A program made the position numbers and the translations under genes. Below the pieces are notes generated by a model that worked only from the letters and a program-made list of their open reading frames with translations, was not told the DNA's origin and did not search any database. Shown piece after piece: positions 31,174 through 41,091 of a stretch of 41,091 bases of DNA; the stretch's first letter is position 1; every line of letters starts with the position of its first letter. Source of the stretch: Aureobasidium sp. EXF-3400 (lineage: Eukaryota > Ascomycota > Dothideomycetes > Dothideales > Saccotheciaceae); contig SWBL01000403.1 of the NCBI GenBank assembly GCA_024195585.1, positions 1-41,091 of the forward strand, given 5' to 3'.

Positions 31174-32241
31174 GATTTGCGCAATTCGTAACAAGTAAGA
31201 GGCGTTTAAGGAAAAGAATTAAACAGGCTGACCTGGCCTGACTACAAGAGCGTCGGGGATACAGCAGGAAGGAGTGTGTGGTTTGAAGGTCGTGGCGGAG
31301 AAAAGCGATGTTTAAGGAGACAACGAGAGCTGCTTTTCCTGGTTCACGGTCGGGGAATGAAATCGCCGGCAGGTGCGAGTGGGACCCTTGGGACAGCCCG
31401 CTTCAGTGTCTGCACTCAATCCATCCCATACTCAGGAACCAGTGCATTGTTTCATTTGCTCTTTGCTCTTCTTTGTATTTCATTCCACAATATCACAGCT
31501 ACATAATCTAGTCGTTACTTAGTTGTCATTCTCCAAAGAACGTATTTCTCAATCCGCTTCATTCAGACACCTCGCGCCTTCCGTAGAATGGAAAGGAACC
31601 GTCGTCATCGAAAAAGCCAAGACAAAAATGAAGGAAAGCATACCTAGTGACACCCTTCACTTCTTTCTACCAAGTTCGTCGATTGATCCGAATAGACAAA
31701 GAAACAGCTGCACTACTGTATAGCCTATCGCTCTCAAAACGTCCTGTCATCGTCATCCAGGGTCTCTATACACTGCTGTCGCTGGAGGATTGCGCTCAAC
31801 TGAGGTCGTCGCTGGGCTGACCCCTCATGGCAGGGCCTGCTGTAAACAATGGCACTGACCATGTAAACAGTGTGGTCCGGCCTGAACTCACCACCATCAT
31901 TAGCAAATACCTTCGCTCGGCCCTCTGCTATCTCGTTCTCACTCAACTAGCATACTTTCTAGAATGGCACGATATGACAATTCTTTTCTTTTGAGCAGTG
32001 GGGCTGCGACAAAGTTTTGGCGATAGTCCCGTCTTCGTCTCAGCCACTTTCTGTCGCCAGGGCAATGACTAGGTCAAAAGGCATAACATGTTATACTGTT
32101 CTGAAACATCTTATACATGCTAATATGCTACGTTGGATGCTGAGCTTGTTTACATATAGAGAAGCAGTGCGTATAGGTTTGAATCAATCCTTCAGGCGTC
32201 AATCACATTTCTGTCAGCTACGGTATGTCTAGGTTGAATTG
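31174..32241. other. Kap95 promoter and bZIP 3' UTR, no gene seen
   Basis: About 1.07 kb. The frames at 31276-31723 (+), 31734-31946 (-) and 32017-32232 (+) are short, overlap in different phases and lack domain-like sequence. Confidence 0.55.
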
Positions 32242-34067
32242 CTAGTGCGCTGATACCACTGCTCGTCGTAGAGCAACGTCAATATCCTTGCGGCGATATC
32301 CTGGCGCTCGCATCAAGCAGGTGCCTGACAAACTCATCTCTGCATTTTGTGTTAGCTTGAGATCAGCTCGACAAAGATAGGGATGCTTACGCTCGACAAA
32401 TTTCCCAATATCAATCGTGAAGCGAGACTTCCGCACTGGCTGAAAGGCGTAGGCATACATGTTTCCTGTCATTGGTATGGTTCCATACTGTTGGTCAATA
32501 AGGGGAATAGTCGACCGTCGTTCGTCAACCTGTGGCTCAAAGTGCGTTTGCATCTCAGGATAAGACCTTCGAGGGGGAAGATTGGTCAAATCTGGAGGCA
32601 TATATCCTACGTGCGGAAGACCAGGATAATATGCAGAGTGGCTCGGACGAGTGACAGGTTCCGAGGCAGCCAAGTTCTGGACGTACGCTGTTATCGGATC
32701 CATAGGGGGAGACCTCTCAGATGATCCTGGGCTGATAGACTCTTCTTCTGGCAGCTCAATCTCCGCATAAGTCGCGCTGGGGTCCAAATGAATGCCCTTC
32801 TCCGCAAGGTAACCCTCGACGTCGTATGCGTCAAACCATTCACCATCCTGATACACGATTAGCTTTGTATAACTGATTCTACATGGCAAAGAAACCTACC
32901 ATGCCCATGACTCCACGCAGTAACATCTCTGCCGTGAGAGCCTCTTCGATGGTAGATCCACCGATCTTATGAGGCCCAACTGTGGTTACAGCCCAAGAGG
33001 TCGGTGATTGATAACTGAGACCCCCCTCTTCGGGTGGTCTAGGGTAATGTGTACCGGCACCGCCGACATGAATATATGTGACACCCCAGTTCGAGAGTGG
33101 CTCTCGAGTGCTTCGACTCAAAGTTGACTGCAGACTGTACTTGACTCGATCAACAGTACCAGCAGCCTTGAGCGTCAACTTGAAAACGTTGTTGAAAAGG
33201 ACGGGAACTCGGGTGGGGTCGCAAGCAAGTCGATAGGCATACTCACAGCTCGCCCGGTGAAGCCTCCTAGCAAATGTTCTTTCGAACGAACTGTACGACG
33301 CCGGAATTCCTAAAGACCGTAGCATAGACGTCGACATAGTATTGTCTTCAATTCTATGAGGAAGGTCTGCTGCATTGACGGGAGCAGTAAGAGGGCTCCA
33401 GATAGTCTGCTTATCCTCGGTTCGCGGCGAGATATTGTTTGCCTCCGCCGTAAGAGACAAGTCCTTCTCTTTGATGCTCGTATCTGCAATGAGTTCGGTT
33501 GCGGAAGGGCCTCTCTCTGGAGACCCCTTCAAACTCAGCGAATCTGCTCGACTGTGACCAGAGTACATCTGGCCAATGTCTTGAAGATCAGCTAGCATAG
33601 TGGGTGGAACACTGGCGGCAGAACATTTTTGGGAAAAGTTGCTGAAAGTCTGGTTCATCGACTGGATGGTAGATTGAAGTTCTTCGACTTGTTTACGGAG
33701 CTCATTGATAGTGTCCTCCTTTCTCTGCCGATAGGCTCTTTGAGCCAGACGGATCTGTGATCTCCGTTTCTGTATAAGTCAGTTGGTTGTTTGTATGTCG
33801 AGATGAGACGGCGTCAACAGTGACATGACGACGAGCTAACGGAGATAACTCTTGTTCTTTTCCTTTCTTGTCTTTCGCGGTGTTCTTTTCTCGTCGTATG
33901 CACGCAACAAACAAAATACTTACATCAGCAGTCGACTCGTCTTGTGTATCTAGTCGAGGTCTTCCCCTTTTCTTGCTTTCATCGTTATTGGAATCAGACT
34001 CATCTCGTGATCGTCTCAACCTGGACTTCTTCTCAGGCTGAGCTGAGTCGATTCGAACTGCTGACAT
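32242..34067 (-). CDS. fungal bZIP transcription factor
   Basis: Exons 34067-33924, 33769-32900, 32847-32391 and 32339-32242 give 522 aa. Residues about 1-48 are acidic and basic, with KKRGRPRLDTQDEST. The junction then gives the DNA-binding basic region KRRSQIRLAQRAYRQRKE followed by a short zipper with heptad Leu/Val (INELRKQVEELQSTI). This AQRAYR form is a fungal class related to AP-1/Yap bZIPs. The rest is of unknown structure: a central block with FERTFARRLHRASCEYAYRLA (about residues 185-205) and WGVTYIHVGGAGTHYP, and a Cys-containing C-terminus ending RRAVVSAH. No target genes can be read from sequence. Intron 1 is 154 bases. Intron 3 (32390-32340) is 51 bases, in frame and stop-free. 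Confidence 0.87.
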
Positions 34068-35385
34068 GCTTGTGCTATAGTCTGGCAAGCCGGAGCAGGC
34101 GCGTGAATTCTTTTGGTTCAGGTTCAACTTCAGGTTTTTGCTGAAGACTCGAGACGGCGTCCGAGCGCGGTAAAGTCTGGGATATACGCGTTGTACAGAC
34201 CAATGCCACGTTCGCAGTCAGAACTGTTGGACTTGCCGATATAGAGAGGATATCTCGTGCAATTTCTCGATTAGGCTTTTTGAATATGGTGGAAAGAAGA
34301 GTAGAAGGAAAGATTACTGATCGAAAATAATGAGATGTTGGGGAAGAAGGCTGTCCGACTGGCGACCGTTGCGGCGGGGCGAGGCTGACAGATGCCAAGA
34401 GTGTCCTGTTTCACCCAACATCTCCTGACCGAGGTTCCTATCCTTACACGTGCATATGTATCTCTCCCGCTCTTCTAGCGCGTGAGCATCCGCATGTTGC
34501 ATGTATACCACTAGCACATGTCTTGACATGACCTTGAAGCCAAAGTAAACTCACGTTCATCCGACCATGTCTTTGCAGTATGCTGCTCGTCAAAGTCTTG
34601 CTTTGCGTTCACCACTGCTTCGGAAACTCGAAACTCCGAAAGACCTGTGCAGCATGACAGGTACCGGGAATATCTACAGCTGCGCTCTGTGGAATCCTCT
34701 ATCCTGGATATAAAGCGTGTCTGTCTGATCTCCTACGCTTCGAGCCCGCAATCTTGGCCTAACAAGATCGTACTACTTGCTATCTAGATGAGAAGAATGA
34801 GACATCGCTCTGGAGACCATCAGCAAAACCGCTCAGACAACACCTCAAGCAAGTAATACCTTGTCTGAGACTGGTGCCGTCTATTCTGGTCACTCAAAGC
34901 CTCAGATCTTCCTTGTAGGCCATGGTATGCAAAGCAAAGTGTGGATGATCGATGAAGTCAATAAAAGAACGTCATATGACATGCGACGTCCACTGTCTTT
35001 AGGGCAACTGGAACTACTAAGGCTTTGCATGACGAGAAAGGCTTCGACAACGAGGACAACTTATGACATCGTGAGTGTTTCGACGATGAAGGATTGAATG
35101 ACAACGACGAGATCGAATGGAACACTGTGATGACAAGACCTACCTCGTGTCTTCCAACGATGGAATCTTTGATGCAGATATGCATGTCTCATTTTGGGAA
35201 AAGCTGGCCGCCATTTGTTTCCTTTGATGCAAAGCTTGAACGTCTCAGATGTACACATCTGGGTGTTCGCATCCTTTTCATCTTACTACTATAAGACGTA
35301 ACGCTGAACCGACCTTTCTACTCCTCAGTCACAGACAAACACAAAAACTAGGAAGGCAACCTCATCGTCATACATTTGCGCCAAC
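34068..35385. promoter_or_regulatory. 1.3 kb divergent region, bZIP / kinase
   Basis: This holds the promoters of two regulatory genes. The frames at 34075-34529 (-) and 34861-35294 (+) have no domain and no splice model I could defend. I see no obvious palindromic bZIP site of TTACGTAA or TGACGTCA form. Confidence 0.45.
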
Positions 35386-36342
35386 ATGCGCTTCGAGAGC
35401 AAGCTTTCGATCGGTGCAACCGTCGTGTCGTTCAGCGACCGTGAGCTCAAGTATAAAGTCAAGAAACGCATTGGAGACGGCGGTTTCAGCACCGTGTTCG
35501 AAGTCCAAAGACTCAGAGATCAAAGAGTGTTCGCCATGAAGGTCGTTCCTACTACCGGTTCTCACCGCAGAACACCCAACGAGATCATCTTTCGTACAGA
35601 GGCTACACGACTCACCCAGGTTCAAAATCACCCCCACATCATGGAGCTTTTAGACCTCTTGTACTTTGGAAACCTAAAGGAAGGAGGCTTCATTCTGGAA
35701 TTCGCTAGCGAAGGCAACCTCGGGGACCTTCATCGTCGACTTCCTGAGAGTCAACACGTAGCTCTGTCGCAGCTCGTGACCTACGAGATGACTGAAGCCC
35801 TCCATCATATCCACTCCCTCCAGCCAGCCATCGTCCACCGAGACATCAAGCCCGACAACATCCTGGTCTTCCTAGCCGGCACCGACCGCAAACCATGTTA
35901 CCTTCTCAAGCTCGCAGACTTCGGCATCTCTAAAACCGTCGACGATGACAATGACCCGAAACTTCCCCATGAGCCAATGTCCGGACGTGCCTTCAAACCT
36001 TACAGAGCTCCCGAGACTGCGAAAGAACTCGGAGAGGTCCACACCCGAGGCTTCGAAAGCAGAGCAGACATCTGGTCTCTTGGAGTTGTTCTGTTGGAAA
36101 TCCTCAACACTACTGTCAGAAAGTTCACGACCGCACCCGCTCACTGCAACATCCCCACACAAGCTCTTCCATTGATCAGAGCCATGCTGACGCAAGATCC
36201 TTCGAAGCGTGCATCGGCCGGAGAGTGCAAGAGATATCTCTGGTACAGAGAAGGAGCCAGTGTGGTTGTCCACAAGGTCATTGACGCGTCCAACGGAAAG
36301 GACGTTCTTGGTGAGGGCATGAAGCGTCTGAGCATCGACTAG
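35386..36342 (+). CDS. Ser/Thr protein kinase, unassigned fungal family
   Basis: This is a single exon of 318 aa that is almost nothing but kinase domain. Catalytic residues are complete: P-loop IGDGGFSTV (the third Gly of the consensus is Ser), the Lys in FAMKVV, an alpha-C Glu in FRTEATRL, the catalytic loop HRDIKPDNIL, the metal-binding DFG in LADFGISK, then YRAPE and ADIWSLGVVLLE. It should therefore be active. The region between DFG and APE is acidic and has no typical TxY or T-loop signature. The C-lobe ends with PSKRASAGECKRYLW and a short tail. There are no extra domains, signal or membrane segments. I cannot place it in a named family; it may be one of the expanded, fast-evolving kinases of moulds. 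Confidence 0.82.
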   Translation: MRFESKLSIGATVVSFSDRELKYKVKKRIGDGGFSTVFEVQRLRDQRVFAMKVVPTTGSHRRTPNEIIFRTEATRLTQVQNHPHIMELLDLLYFGNLKEGGFILEFASEGNLGDLHRRLPESQHVALSQLVTYEMTEALHHIHSLQPAIVHRDIKPDNILVFLAGTDRKPCYLLKLADFGISKTVDDDNDPKLPHEPMSGRAFKPYRAPETAKELGEVHTRGFESRADIWSLGVVLLEILNTTVRKFTTAPAHCNIPTQALPLIRAMLTQDPSKRASAGECKRYLWYREGASVVVHKVIDASNGKDVLGEGMKRLSID

Positions 36343-36859
36343 TCAGTGACATCCTCGACACATCACATGGTTTCCTTTCTCGGTTATGGGAGATGGGTAG
36401 TGCAGAGCGAGGAGAAATCAACATGATTACACACGCAGCGCAATGGGAGTATCGTTATCACGAACATTAGATGACATGGATGGGAACTGGAGTTATAGGT
36501 TGATATCACAATCCAAGACAATTTTTTTCGTTTTGACTTCAGGTACTTCTTATGGTGGACATCATCTGCAGCCAGTGTCATTAGGTTTGTCCTCATTGCA
36601 GTCATCTCACGCTCCAACTACAAGACCTCTCTTCTCGGAGAGGAGCACAATAAGGTCCGACCATGAGTCAGCCCAGTCAATACAGGTATCTCGATTACGA
36701 TCCGTGGACGGAGCGATAGGAATGTCACCTTTTGTCGATGTACAACTATGCTTGGCAAACTCATGCAAGGACAAAGAGGGACTGTTCAAAAGGTAAAAGG
36801 TGAATGTACAATGTATACTTCGATTGATGGTCATGTCTCATATCTTTTGTGTGGCATAT
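36343..36859. other. convergent intergenic region
   Basis: These 517 bases lie between the kinase and oxidoreductase stop codons. They contain 3' UTR-like sequence and no credible frame. Confidence 0.55.
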
Positions 36860-37912
36860 TCATTGAAGCTTGGAAATCTCCAGAACAGCCTTGCCGAAGT
36901 TCTTGCCTGAGAACAGGCCAAGAAGGCCCTCAGCGGCGTTGTCAATGCCCTCGGTGACACTGAACTGGGGCTTGTAGGTGCCCTCGTGAATCCACTTCTG
37001 GACGTTCTTCTGGTGGTCAACGAAGTACTTGGGGCCCATGCCCTCGTCGCCGACGATGAAGCCCTGAACCTTCAGGCGCTTGGCGACTATCTGCATGAGG
37101 TTGCGGATGGGGTACTGCTCGCTGGGAGCGGTGTTGTATTGCGAGATCATACCGCAGCAGATGATGCGACCGAAGTCGTTCATGGCGTTGATGGCGGCCT
37201 CGAGGTGCTCACCACCAACGTTCTCGTAGTAGATGTCGACACCGTTGGGAGCAAGTCTGGCGAGGGCATCGGCAGGCTTCTCGTTCTTGTAGTTGAAGGC
37301 ACCGTCGAAGCCGAGGTCGTTGGTAATGTAGTCCTTCTTCTTGTCGTCGCCGACAGAGCCGATGACCTTCAGGCCCTCGTGCTTGGCGAGCTGGCCAACG
37401 AGCTGGCCAACAGCACCAGATGCGGCACTGATGAAGATGGTCTCGCCCTTCTTGGGCTCACCAATGGCGTAGAAGCTCGAGTAGGCGGTAAGACCGGGCA
37501 TGCCGAGGGCGCCAACGAAGAGCTTGGGGTCGAGGTTGTAGGGGTTCTCGAGCTTGCGAGCGGAGGCAGCCTGTTCCTTGGAGACGACACTGTACTCAGC
37601 AGTGTCCTGCATCATAACAACAACATCGCCAGCCTTGAACTTGTCGTTGTCGGACTTGAGGACGGTCGAGATACCAGAGTTGGTAATGGGCTTGCCGAGA
37701 GCGAAGGGAGGCGAGTAGGACTTGACTTTGGCATCACGCATACGGCCACGCTGGTAAGGGTCGAAGCTGATGTAGTGGTTCTTGACGGTGAAGCCACCCT
37801 GGGGAGGGGCCTGGTCGACATCGAACTCGGTCGACTCGATGGTCAAATGCTCGCCAGGAACGGGCAGGCCCTGGGGCACCTTCTTGAAGATCAAAGCCTT
37901 GTTCTGAACCAT
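36860..37912 (-). CDS. NADPH-dependent MDR oxidoreductase (CurA/prostaglandin-reductase-like)
   Basis: This is a single exon of 350 aa, the usual length. The medium-chain dehydrogenase/reductase fold is clear: an N-terminal GroES-like domain with HYISFDPYQRGRM, then the nucleotide-binding motif ISAASGAVGQLVGQLAKHEG, then GVDIYYENVGGEHLEAA, and a C-terminal FGKAVLEIS. It lacks the zinc ligands of alcohol dehydrogenases, matching the zinc-independent COG2130 group that reduces double bonds of enals and enones. A role in detoxifying reactive carbonyls is inferred. The start MVQNKALIF matches the family. Strong C-ending codon bias suggests high expression and produces a spurious 334-codon antisense frame. 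It is divergent from homocysteine S-methyltransferase. Confidence 0.9.
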   Translation of the reverse strand: MVQNKALIFKKVPQGLPVPGEHLTIESTEFDVDQAPPQGGFTVKNHYISFDPYQRGRMRDAKVKSYSPPFALGKPITNSGISTVLKSDNDKFKAGDVVVMMQDTAEYSVVSKEQAASARKLENPYNLDPKLFVGALGMPGLTAYSSFYAIGEPKKGETIFISAASGAVGQLVGQLAKHEGLKVIGSVGDDKKKDYITNDLGFDGAFNYKNEKPADALARLAPNGVDIYYENVGGEHLEAAINAMNDFGRIICCGMISQYNTAPSEQYPIRNLMQIVAKRLKVQGFIVGDEGMGPKYFVDHQKNVQKWIHEGTYKPQFSVTEGIDNAAEGLLGLFSGKNFGKAVLEISKLQ

Positions 37913-38110
37913 GGTGTATGTGTAGAGCGTGAGAGGATAAGAATGCAGTGGGAGCAGAGAACAACAGAAGACGAGGGGATTACTTTCTAATAAGAGGGGA
38001 GCTCAATCGAGATGACGAAACGGCCGACATGAGCTTATAAAGCAGAAGGCCTACCAAGGCTCCATGAGAGAATTTCACCGCATCCGAGTTGAAACCTCGG
38101 TCTCAGCAAC

Positions 38111-38142
38111 AATCAGAAGCTCGCTCGATCTCGCTTCTGATT
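38111..38142. repeat. perfect 10-base inverted repeat, 12-base spacer
   Basis: AATCAGAAGC at 38111-38120 is mirrored by GCTTCTGATT at 38133-38142. It lies between the divergent oxidoreductase and methyltransferase genes, so it could be a factor site or hairpin. By a rough estimate about one such repeat is expected by chance in a window this long. Confidence 0.7.
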
Positions 38143-38435
38143 TGACTGCTTTGTAATCCTCAATAGCTCGTGTCATGTCACCTTCCTTTCGAAACGGAGA
38201 GAAGGCGAACCTTGTCGTTTTCAGGGTCTTTCGCTGAGCGACTATCGATAAGCTCTCGGATGCCAGCTCGCTCGTACTGAGCACTTCCAGCAATCCTCTT
38301 TTCACAGATTGCTCCAACAGCCAAGACATCCGCTCTCTGCCATTTACAAATCTAATCTCTCTCTTGATCATGTCAGCGCGTTATAAGGGCCCGAGATATT
38401 CTAGGATTCTTATCTCAGCCTGTCGTTGAGCTAAC

Positions 38436-38540
38436 ATGAAGATATGCTTTCGTCAGTCGGCTGTTTTTTTCCCTCGCTTAAAAATTCCCTATCTAGACAA
38501 AGATGCGAATCTTTCGAAAATGCTTCCAGAGCACTCTTGA
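38436..38540 (+). promoter_or_regulatory. uORF of the homocysteine methyltransferase gene (putative)
   Basis: ATG at 38436 in a fair context (TAACATGA) opens 34 codons ending in TGA at 38538-38540, 66 bases before the main ATG. The frame is the same as the main gene but is closed by that stop. It matters only if transcription starts upstream of 38436. Confidence 0.35.
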
Positions 38541-38606
38541 CCGACATCAATCTGCATTCCCATCACCCGGCATCTCGCATCCGACGAGGAGCCAATCGAA
38601 TTGAAT

Positions 38607-39581
38607 ATGTCTCCTTTTGTTGATCCGGTGGCACAATTGCTCAGAGATGCTCCTGCTTTGATCTTGGATGGTGCGCTCGCAACAGAGCTCGAAACCCGTG
38701 GACTCGATCTCAGCTCAAAATTATGGTCTGCCAAAGCTTTGGAGGAAACACCAGAAGCCATATATGGGGTCCATCTCGATTACTTCAGAGCTGGTGCTGA
38801 TATCGCCATTACTGCAAGCTACCAAGCCACCCCACTCGGTTTATCACAACACCTCGGCATGAGCCTCGAACAGTCCCAGAAGCTCATCCGTCGTAGCGTG
38901 GAGCTCGCTCAACAGGCTCGTGACACCGCCATCCAAGAAGAGCAACAGAAGAACCCTTCGATCCAGCCGAGAAAGCTTCTGATTGCGGGAAGCGTCGGAC
39001 CTTACGGTGCTTTCCTTGCCAACGGAAGCGAATATAGGGGTGATTACCACTTGTCAAACGACGAATTCAAGGACTTCCACAGACCTCGCATTGAGGCTCT
39101 AGTGGCGGCCGATGTCGACATTCTGGCTTATGAGACCATCCCATCTTTGCCAGAAATTAAGGCTTTGATTCAACTGCTCGAGACAGATTTTCCCAGCACA
39201 CCAGCCTGGCTGGGTGTGACACTGAGAGAGTCGGATGCGTCTCTACTGAGTGACGGCTCTTCCATGTCCGAGGTCATCAACCTGGTCAACGCTTGCAGTC
39301 AAATTGTATCTGTAGGCGTCAACTGCATTCCCGAGCAGAATGTATCCGCAGCTCTGGATTATCTCAAGCCTTTGACTGATAAGCCCCTTATCGTGTACCC
39401 AAATTCTGGTGAAACCTGGAACGCAGAAGCCCGAATGTGGAATGGTCCACGTGTGGAGGGCAAGGAACACGCTGAGCTGGTTCGAGAATGGTTTGATAGG
39501 GGCGCCAGGCTGATCGGAGGATGTTGCCGCACCGGTCCCAAGGACATCCAGAACACCCGCGATACTATTGCGTCCTCCTAA
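38607..39581 (+). CDS. homocysteine S-methyltransferase (Mht1/Sam4-like)
   Basis: This is a single exon of 324 aa from the ATG at 38607; the TTG two codons earlier is not needed. The enzyme transfers a methyl group from S-methylmethionine or S-adenosylmethionine to homocysteine, giving methionine. It shows LILDGALATELETRG, ITASYQA, GSVGPYGAFLANGSEY with a downstream acidic YETIPS segment, and the three zinc cysteines: Cys in GVNCIPEQN and the pair in LIGGCCRTGP. The length and order equal yeast Mht1/Sam4. There is no targeting signal, so it is cytosolic. Its upstream region contains a possible uORF and an inverted repeat. Confidence 0.93.
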   Translation: MSPFVDPVAQLLRDAPALILDGALATELETRGLDLSSKLWSAKALEETPEAIYGVHLDYFRAGADIAITASYQATPLGLSQHLGMSLEQSQKLIRRSVELAQQARDTAIQEEQQKNPSIQPRKLLIAGSVGPYGAFLANGSEYRGDYHLSNDEFKDFHRPRIEALVAADVDILAYETIPSLPEIKALIQLLETDFPSTPAWLGVTLRESDASLLSDGSSMSEVINLVNACSQIVSVGVNCIPEQNVSAALDYLKPLTDKPLIVYPNSGETWNAEARMWNGPRVEGKEHAELVREWFDRGARLIGGCCRTGPKDIQNTRDTIASS

Positions 39582-40344
39582 ACGAGGCATGTGATTGGTA
39601 TTGGACGGAGGCGAGATGAGATGCATGCTATGCGCACAGGTGAGTCACCTACATGCGGTCGAGTTTGTCAACAGTACTAACGCAACACACAGACAAAGAT
39701 TAGCAGTTGCTTCCGTTGGTTTATCACCACGTAGCCTGCTATCTCGTCAAGAACTCTCACATCAACCTAACAAACGATGATTGATATGCTTGATGATTCA
39801 TCAATCAGATTTGTGTATTTGAGCTGACAGTCTCTGAACATTGTGGCATATCAGCCAGACTGCCGGACTCAGCTACCAGAGCTGTCAGCAGAGTGGTGTT
39901 CTAGACTTTCAAACAAGCGCCATGTACCACGATCCTCCACGGATTGCGAAAATACAACCCAGTCCTATCTCTGACCATAATCCGACTTGGTTTGCGTGCT
40001 AGATTGGTTGGATTTCATTGTTGTCTTGGTATGGGTGCGGATGACAGCGATCTTGATAGCGACTGGTTAGACCAAAACGGATGCGCAGATCTCCACAATC
40101 CGAACATCGCGGGTTGAAAAATTTTCAAATCTTGGTCGTGAATGTTCGATCTCTCTGTGTACTCAAGACTCTCTCAAATCCATAACGCTACTGTCTTATC
40201 TGTCTCGTGCAAGTATATTTCTCGTGTACGAATGTGGATTGTAGAAGTTGGTTCTCAGCATTGTTGACTGTTTTACAAACAGATAAAATGAACTATATTG
40301 GAAGTCGCATCTTTCGTACAATTCGTGAATGAATCCAAGGCTAA
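39582..40344. other. convergent intergenic region, no gene seen
   Basis: These 763 bases lie between the methyltransferase stop and the aquaporin stop. They are AT-rich. The 39595-39780 frame is TTG- or GTG-started and short; nothing else stands out. Confidence 0.55.
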
Positions 40345-41091
40345 CTAGACACCACTGCTGATGGTTCTGGAATAGCGGTATCTGGGATCGTGGTCTGCGA
40401 CCAGGCCACCAAGCGGTTCATCACCACCTGCAGCTAGAGGAGCATAGAGCTCATCGTTCGTCGCCATGGCCGGACTTTCTAGTCTATTCTCGGTGGGAAT
40501 GCTGTTCATTCTAGATTGGTGAACACCAGCACGACCAAGGTAGCTGAAACGACCTAGCTGACTTCCAGTGGTAACAGCCTGAGGTCTTCGAACAACAGCT
40601 GTCTCTCCTGAGCTGGTAGAGCCAGTGTGTTGATGTGAGTTCGAGCGGAATCCAGTACCGTACATGGCAGTGTCTTCTCCAGAGTTGCGACGGCCTTGAC
40701 CGTTGGCCACAATTGCACCGTCTGGTCCGCCCTTCTCGCTCACGGTTTGATCGGCCTGAAGTTCATTTGCGACGTGGTGGGCGTCGGCTTCGTTGATACC
40801 AGCAGCCATCAGCAAATTCTTTCTCTTTTCAACCTTGGCTGCGTGATCCATGTCTTGCCCGGGATTTGCCTTGAGATGTGTTAGTCACTTTGAGAGAGTT
40901 ATACTAAGCGAAGGACAAAACTTACAGTCTCATATTCCAAAATCTTGATGAACTTGTAAAATCCGGCCGCGACGATCGATCCCAGGACTGGGCCCAACCA
41001 ATATATCCAGTCTGATTGCCAGCAGAGTCAGAAATGTGTTTGATTTGTTGCGTGAAGGAAGTCGTGGGTGGGTTTGTGGTGTTTGGGGGGG
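40345..41091 (-). CDS. aquaporin / MIP channel, 3' part (cut by window edge)
   Basis: Two exons are visible on the minus strand, 41011-40926 and 40869-40345, with a 56-base intron (40925-40870). A further upstream intron ends at 41012 and continues past the window edge. The first visible exon encodes the last transmembrane helix, WIYWLGPVLGSIVAAGFYKF, followed by IKILEYETANPGQD across the intron. Tryptophan-tyrosine-tryptophan-x-GP-x-LG is typical of helix 6 of orthodox fungal aquaporins. The remaining about 170 residues are a long, hydrophilic cytoplasmic tail rich in Ser, Gly and Asn. The NPA motifs lie outside the window, so water versus glycerol selectivity cannot be judged. Confidence 0.82.

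Larger units (their letters stand above)
37913..38606. promoter_or_regulatory. divergent promoter, oxidoreductase / homocysteine methyltransferase
   Basis: These 694 bases separate the two ATGs. They contain a perfect 10-base inverted repeat at 38111-38142 and a 34-codon uORF at 38436-38540 toward the methyltransferase. Confidence 0.45.

Noticed and set aside
36986..37990. 334-codon plus-strand ORF
   Set aside because: It is antisense to the MDR oxidoreductase; the low-complexity Leu/Val/Glu/Asp composition comes from codon bias on the other strand.

Overview
The window is a gene-dense stretch of a filamentous ascomycete (Pezizomycotina) nuclear chromosome. The evidence is many short introns of 49-60 bases with GT...AG ends and CTAAC/CTAAT-type branch sites, pyrimidine-rich promoters, C-ending codon bias, and unmistakable fungal gene families (PucA/CLN-type G1 cyclin, NimO/Dbf4, Icp55, Kap95, AQRAYR-type bZIP, fungal aquaporin tail). 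A dothideomycete is my best guess, but that is inference only. I see no transposon, tRNA, rRNA, CRISPR array or sign of horizontal transfer. Gene models were spliced by hand; each junction was checked for reading phase and family continuity.

Left to right: 1-2390 is gene-free. At 2394-4212 lies a long, probably three-intron leader feeding a G1/S cyclin (4213-5497, +). Then come an alpha/beta hydrolase (6445-7965, -) and a divergent cysteine-desulfurase-like PLP enzyme (8250-9556, +); a SIRT5-like sirtuin (9747-10742, -) and a divergent mitochondrial aminopeptidase Icp55 (11046-12944, +); Dbf4/NimO (13526-15639, +); a small unknown protein (16742-17143, -); 14-3-3 (17731-18681, -); a kelch+BTB Ral2-like protein (20338-22555, -) divergent from Cdc20 (23191-24993, +); a mitochondrial-type PP2C (25578-27116, +); importin beta-1 Kap95 (28154-31173, -); a bZIP factor (32242-34067, -) divergent from an unassigned Ser/Thr kinase (35386-36342, +); an NADPH-dependent MDR oxidoreductase (36860-37912, -) divergent from homocysteine S-methyltransferase (38607-39581, +); and the 3' end of an aquaporin (40345-41091, -), cut by the window edge.

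Two functional themes stand out. Cell-cycle regulators are close together: G1 cyclin, the S-phase kinase activator Dbf4, 14-3-3 and the APC/C activator Cdc20, with Kap95 nearby. Mitochondrial or probably mitochondrial enzymes also sit together: Icp55, the sirtuin with a hidden basic N-terminal extension, and the PP2C. No obviously new multi-gene system is visible. The most unusual signals are in leaders and starts: the AUG-depleted spliced cyclin leader, the non-AUG N-terminal extension of the sirtuin, a minimal uORF before Dbf4, two stop-free 3n introns, and a possible membrane-spanning extra exon on the small unknown gene.
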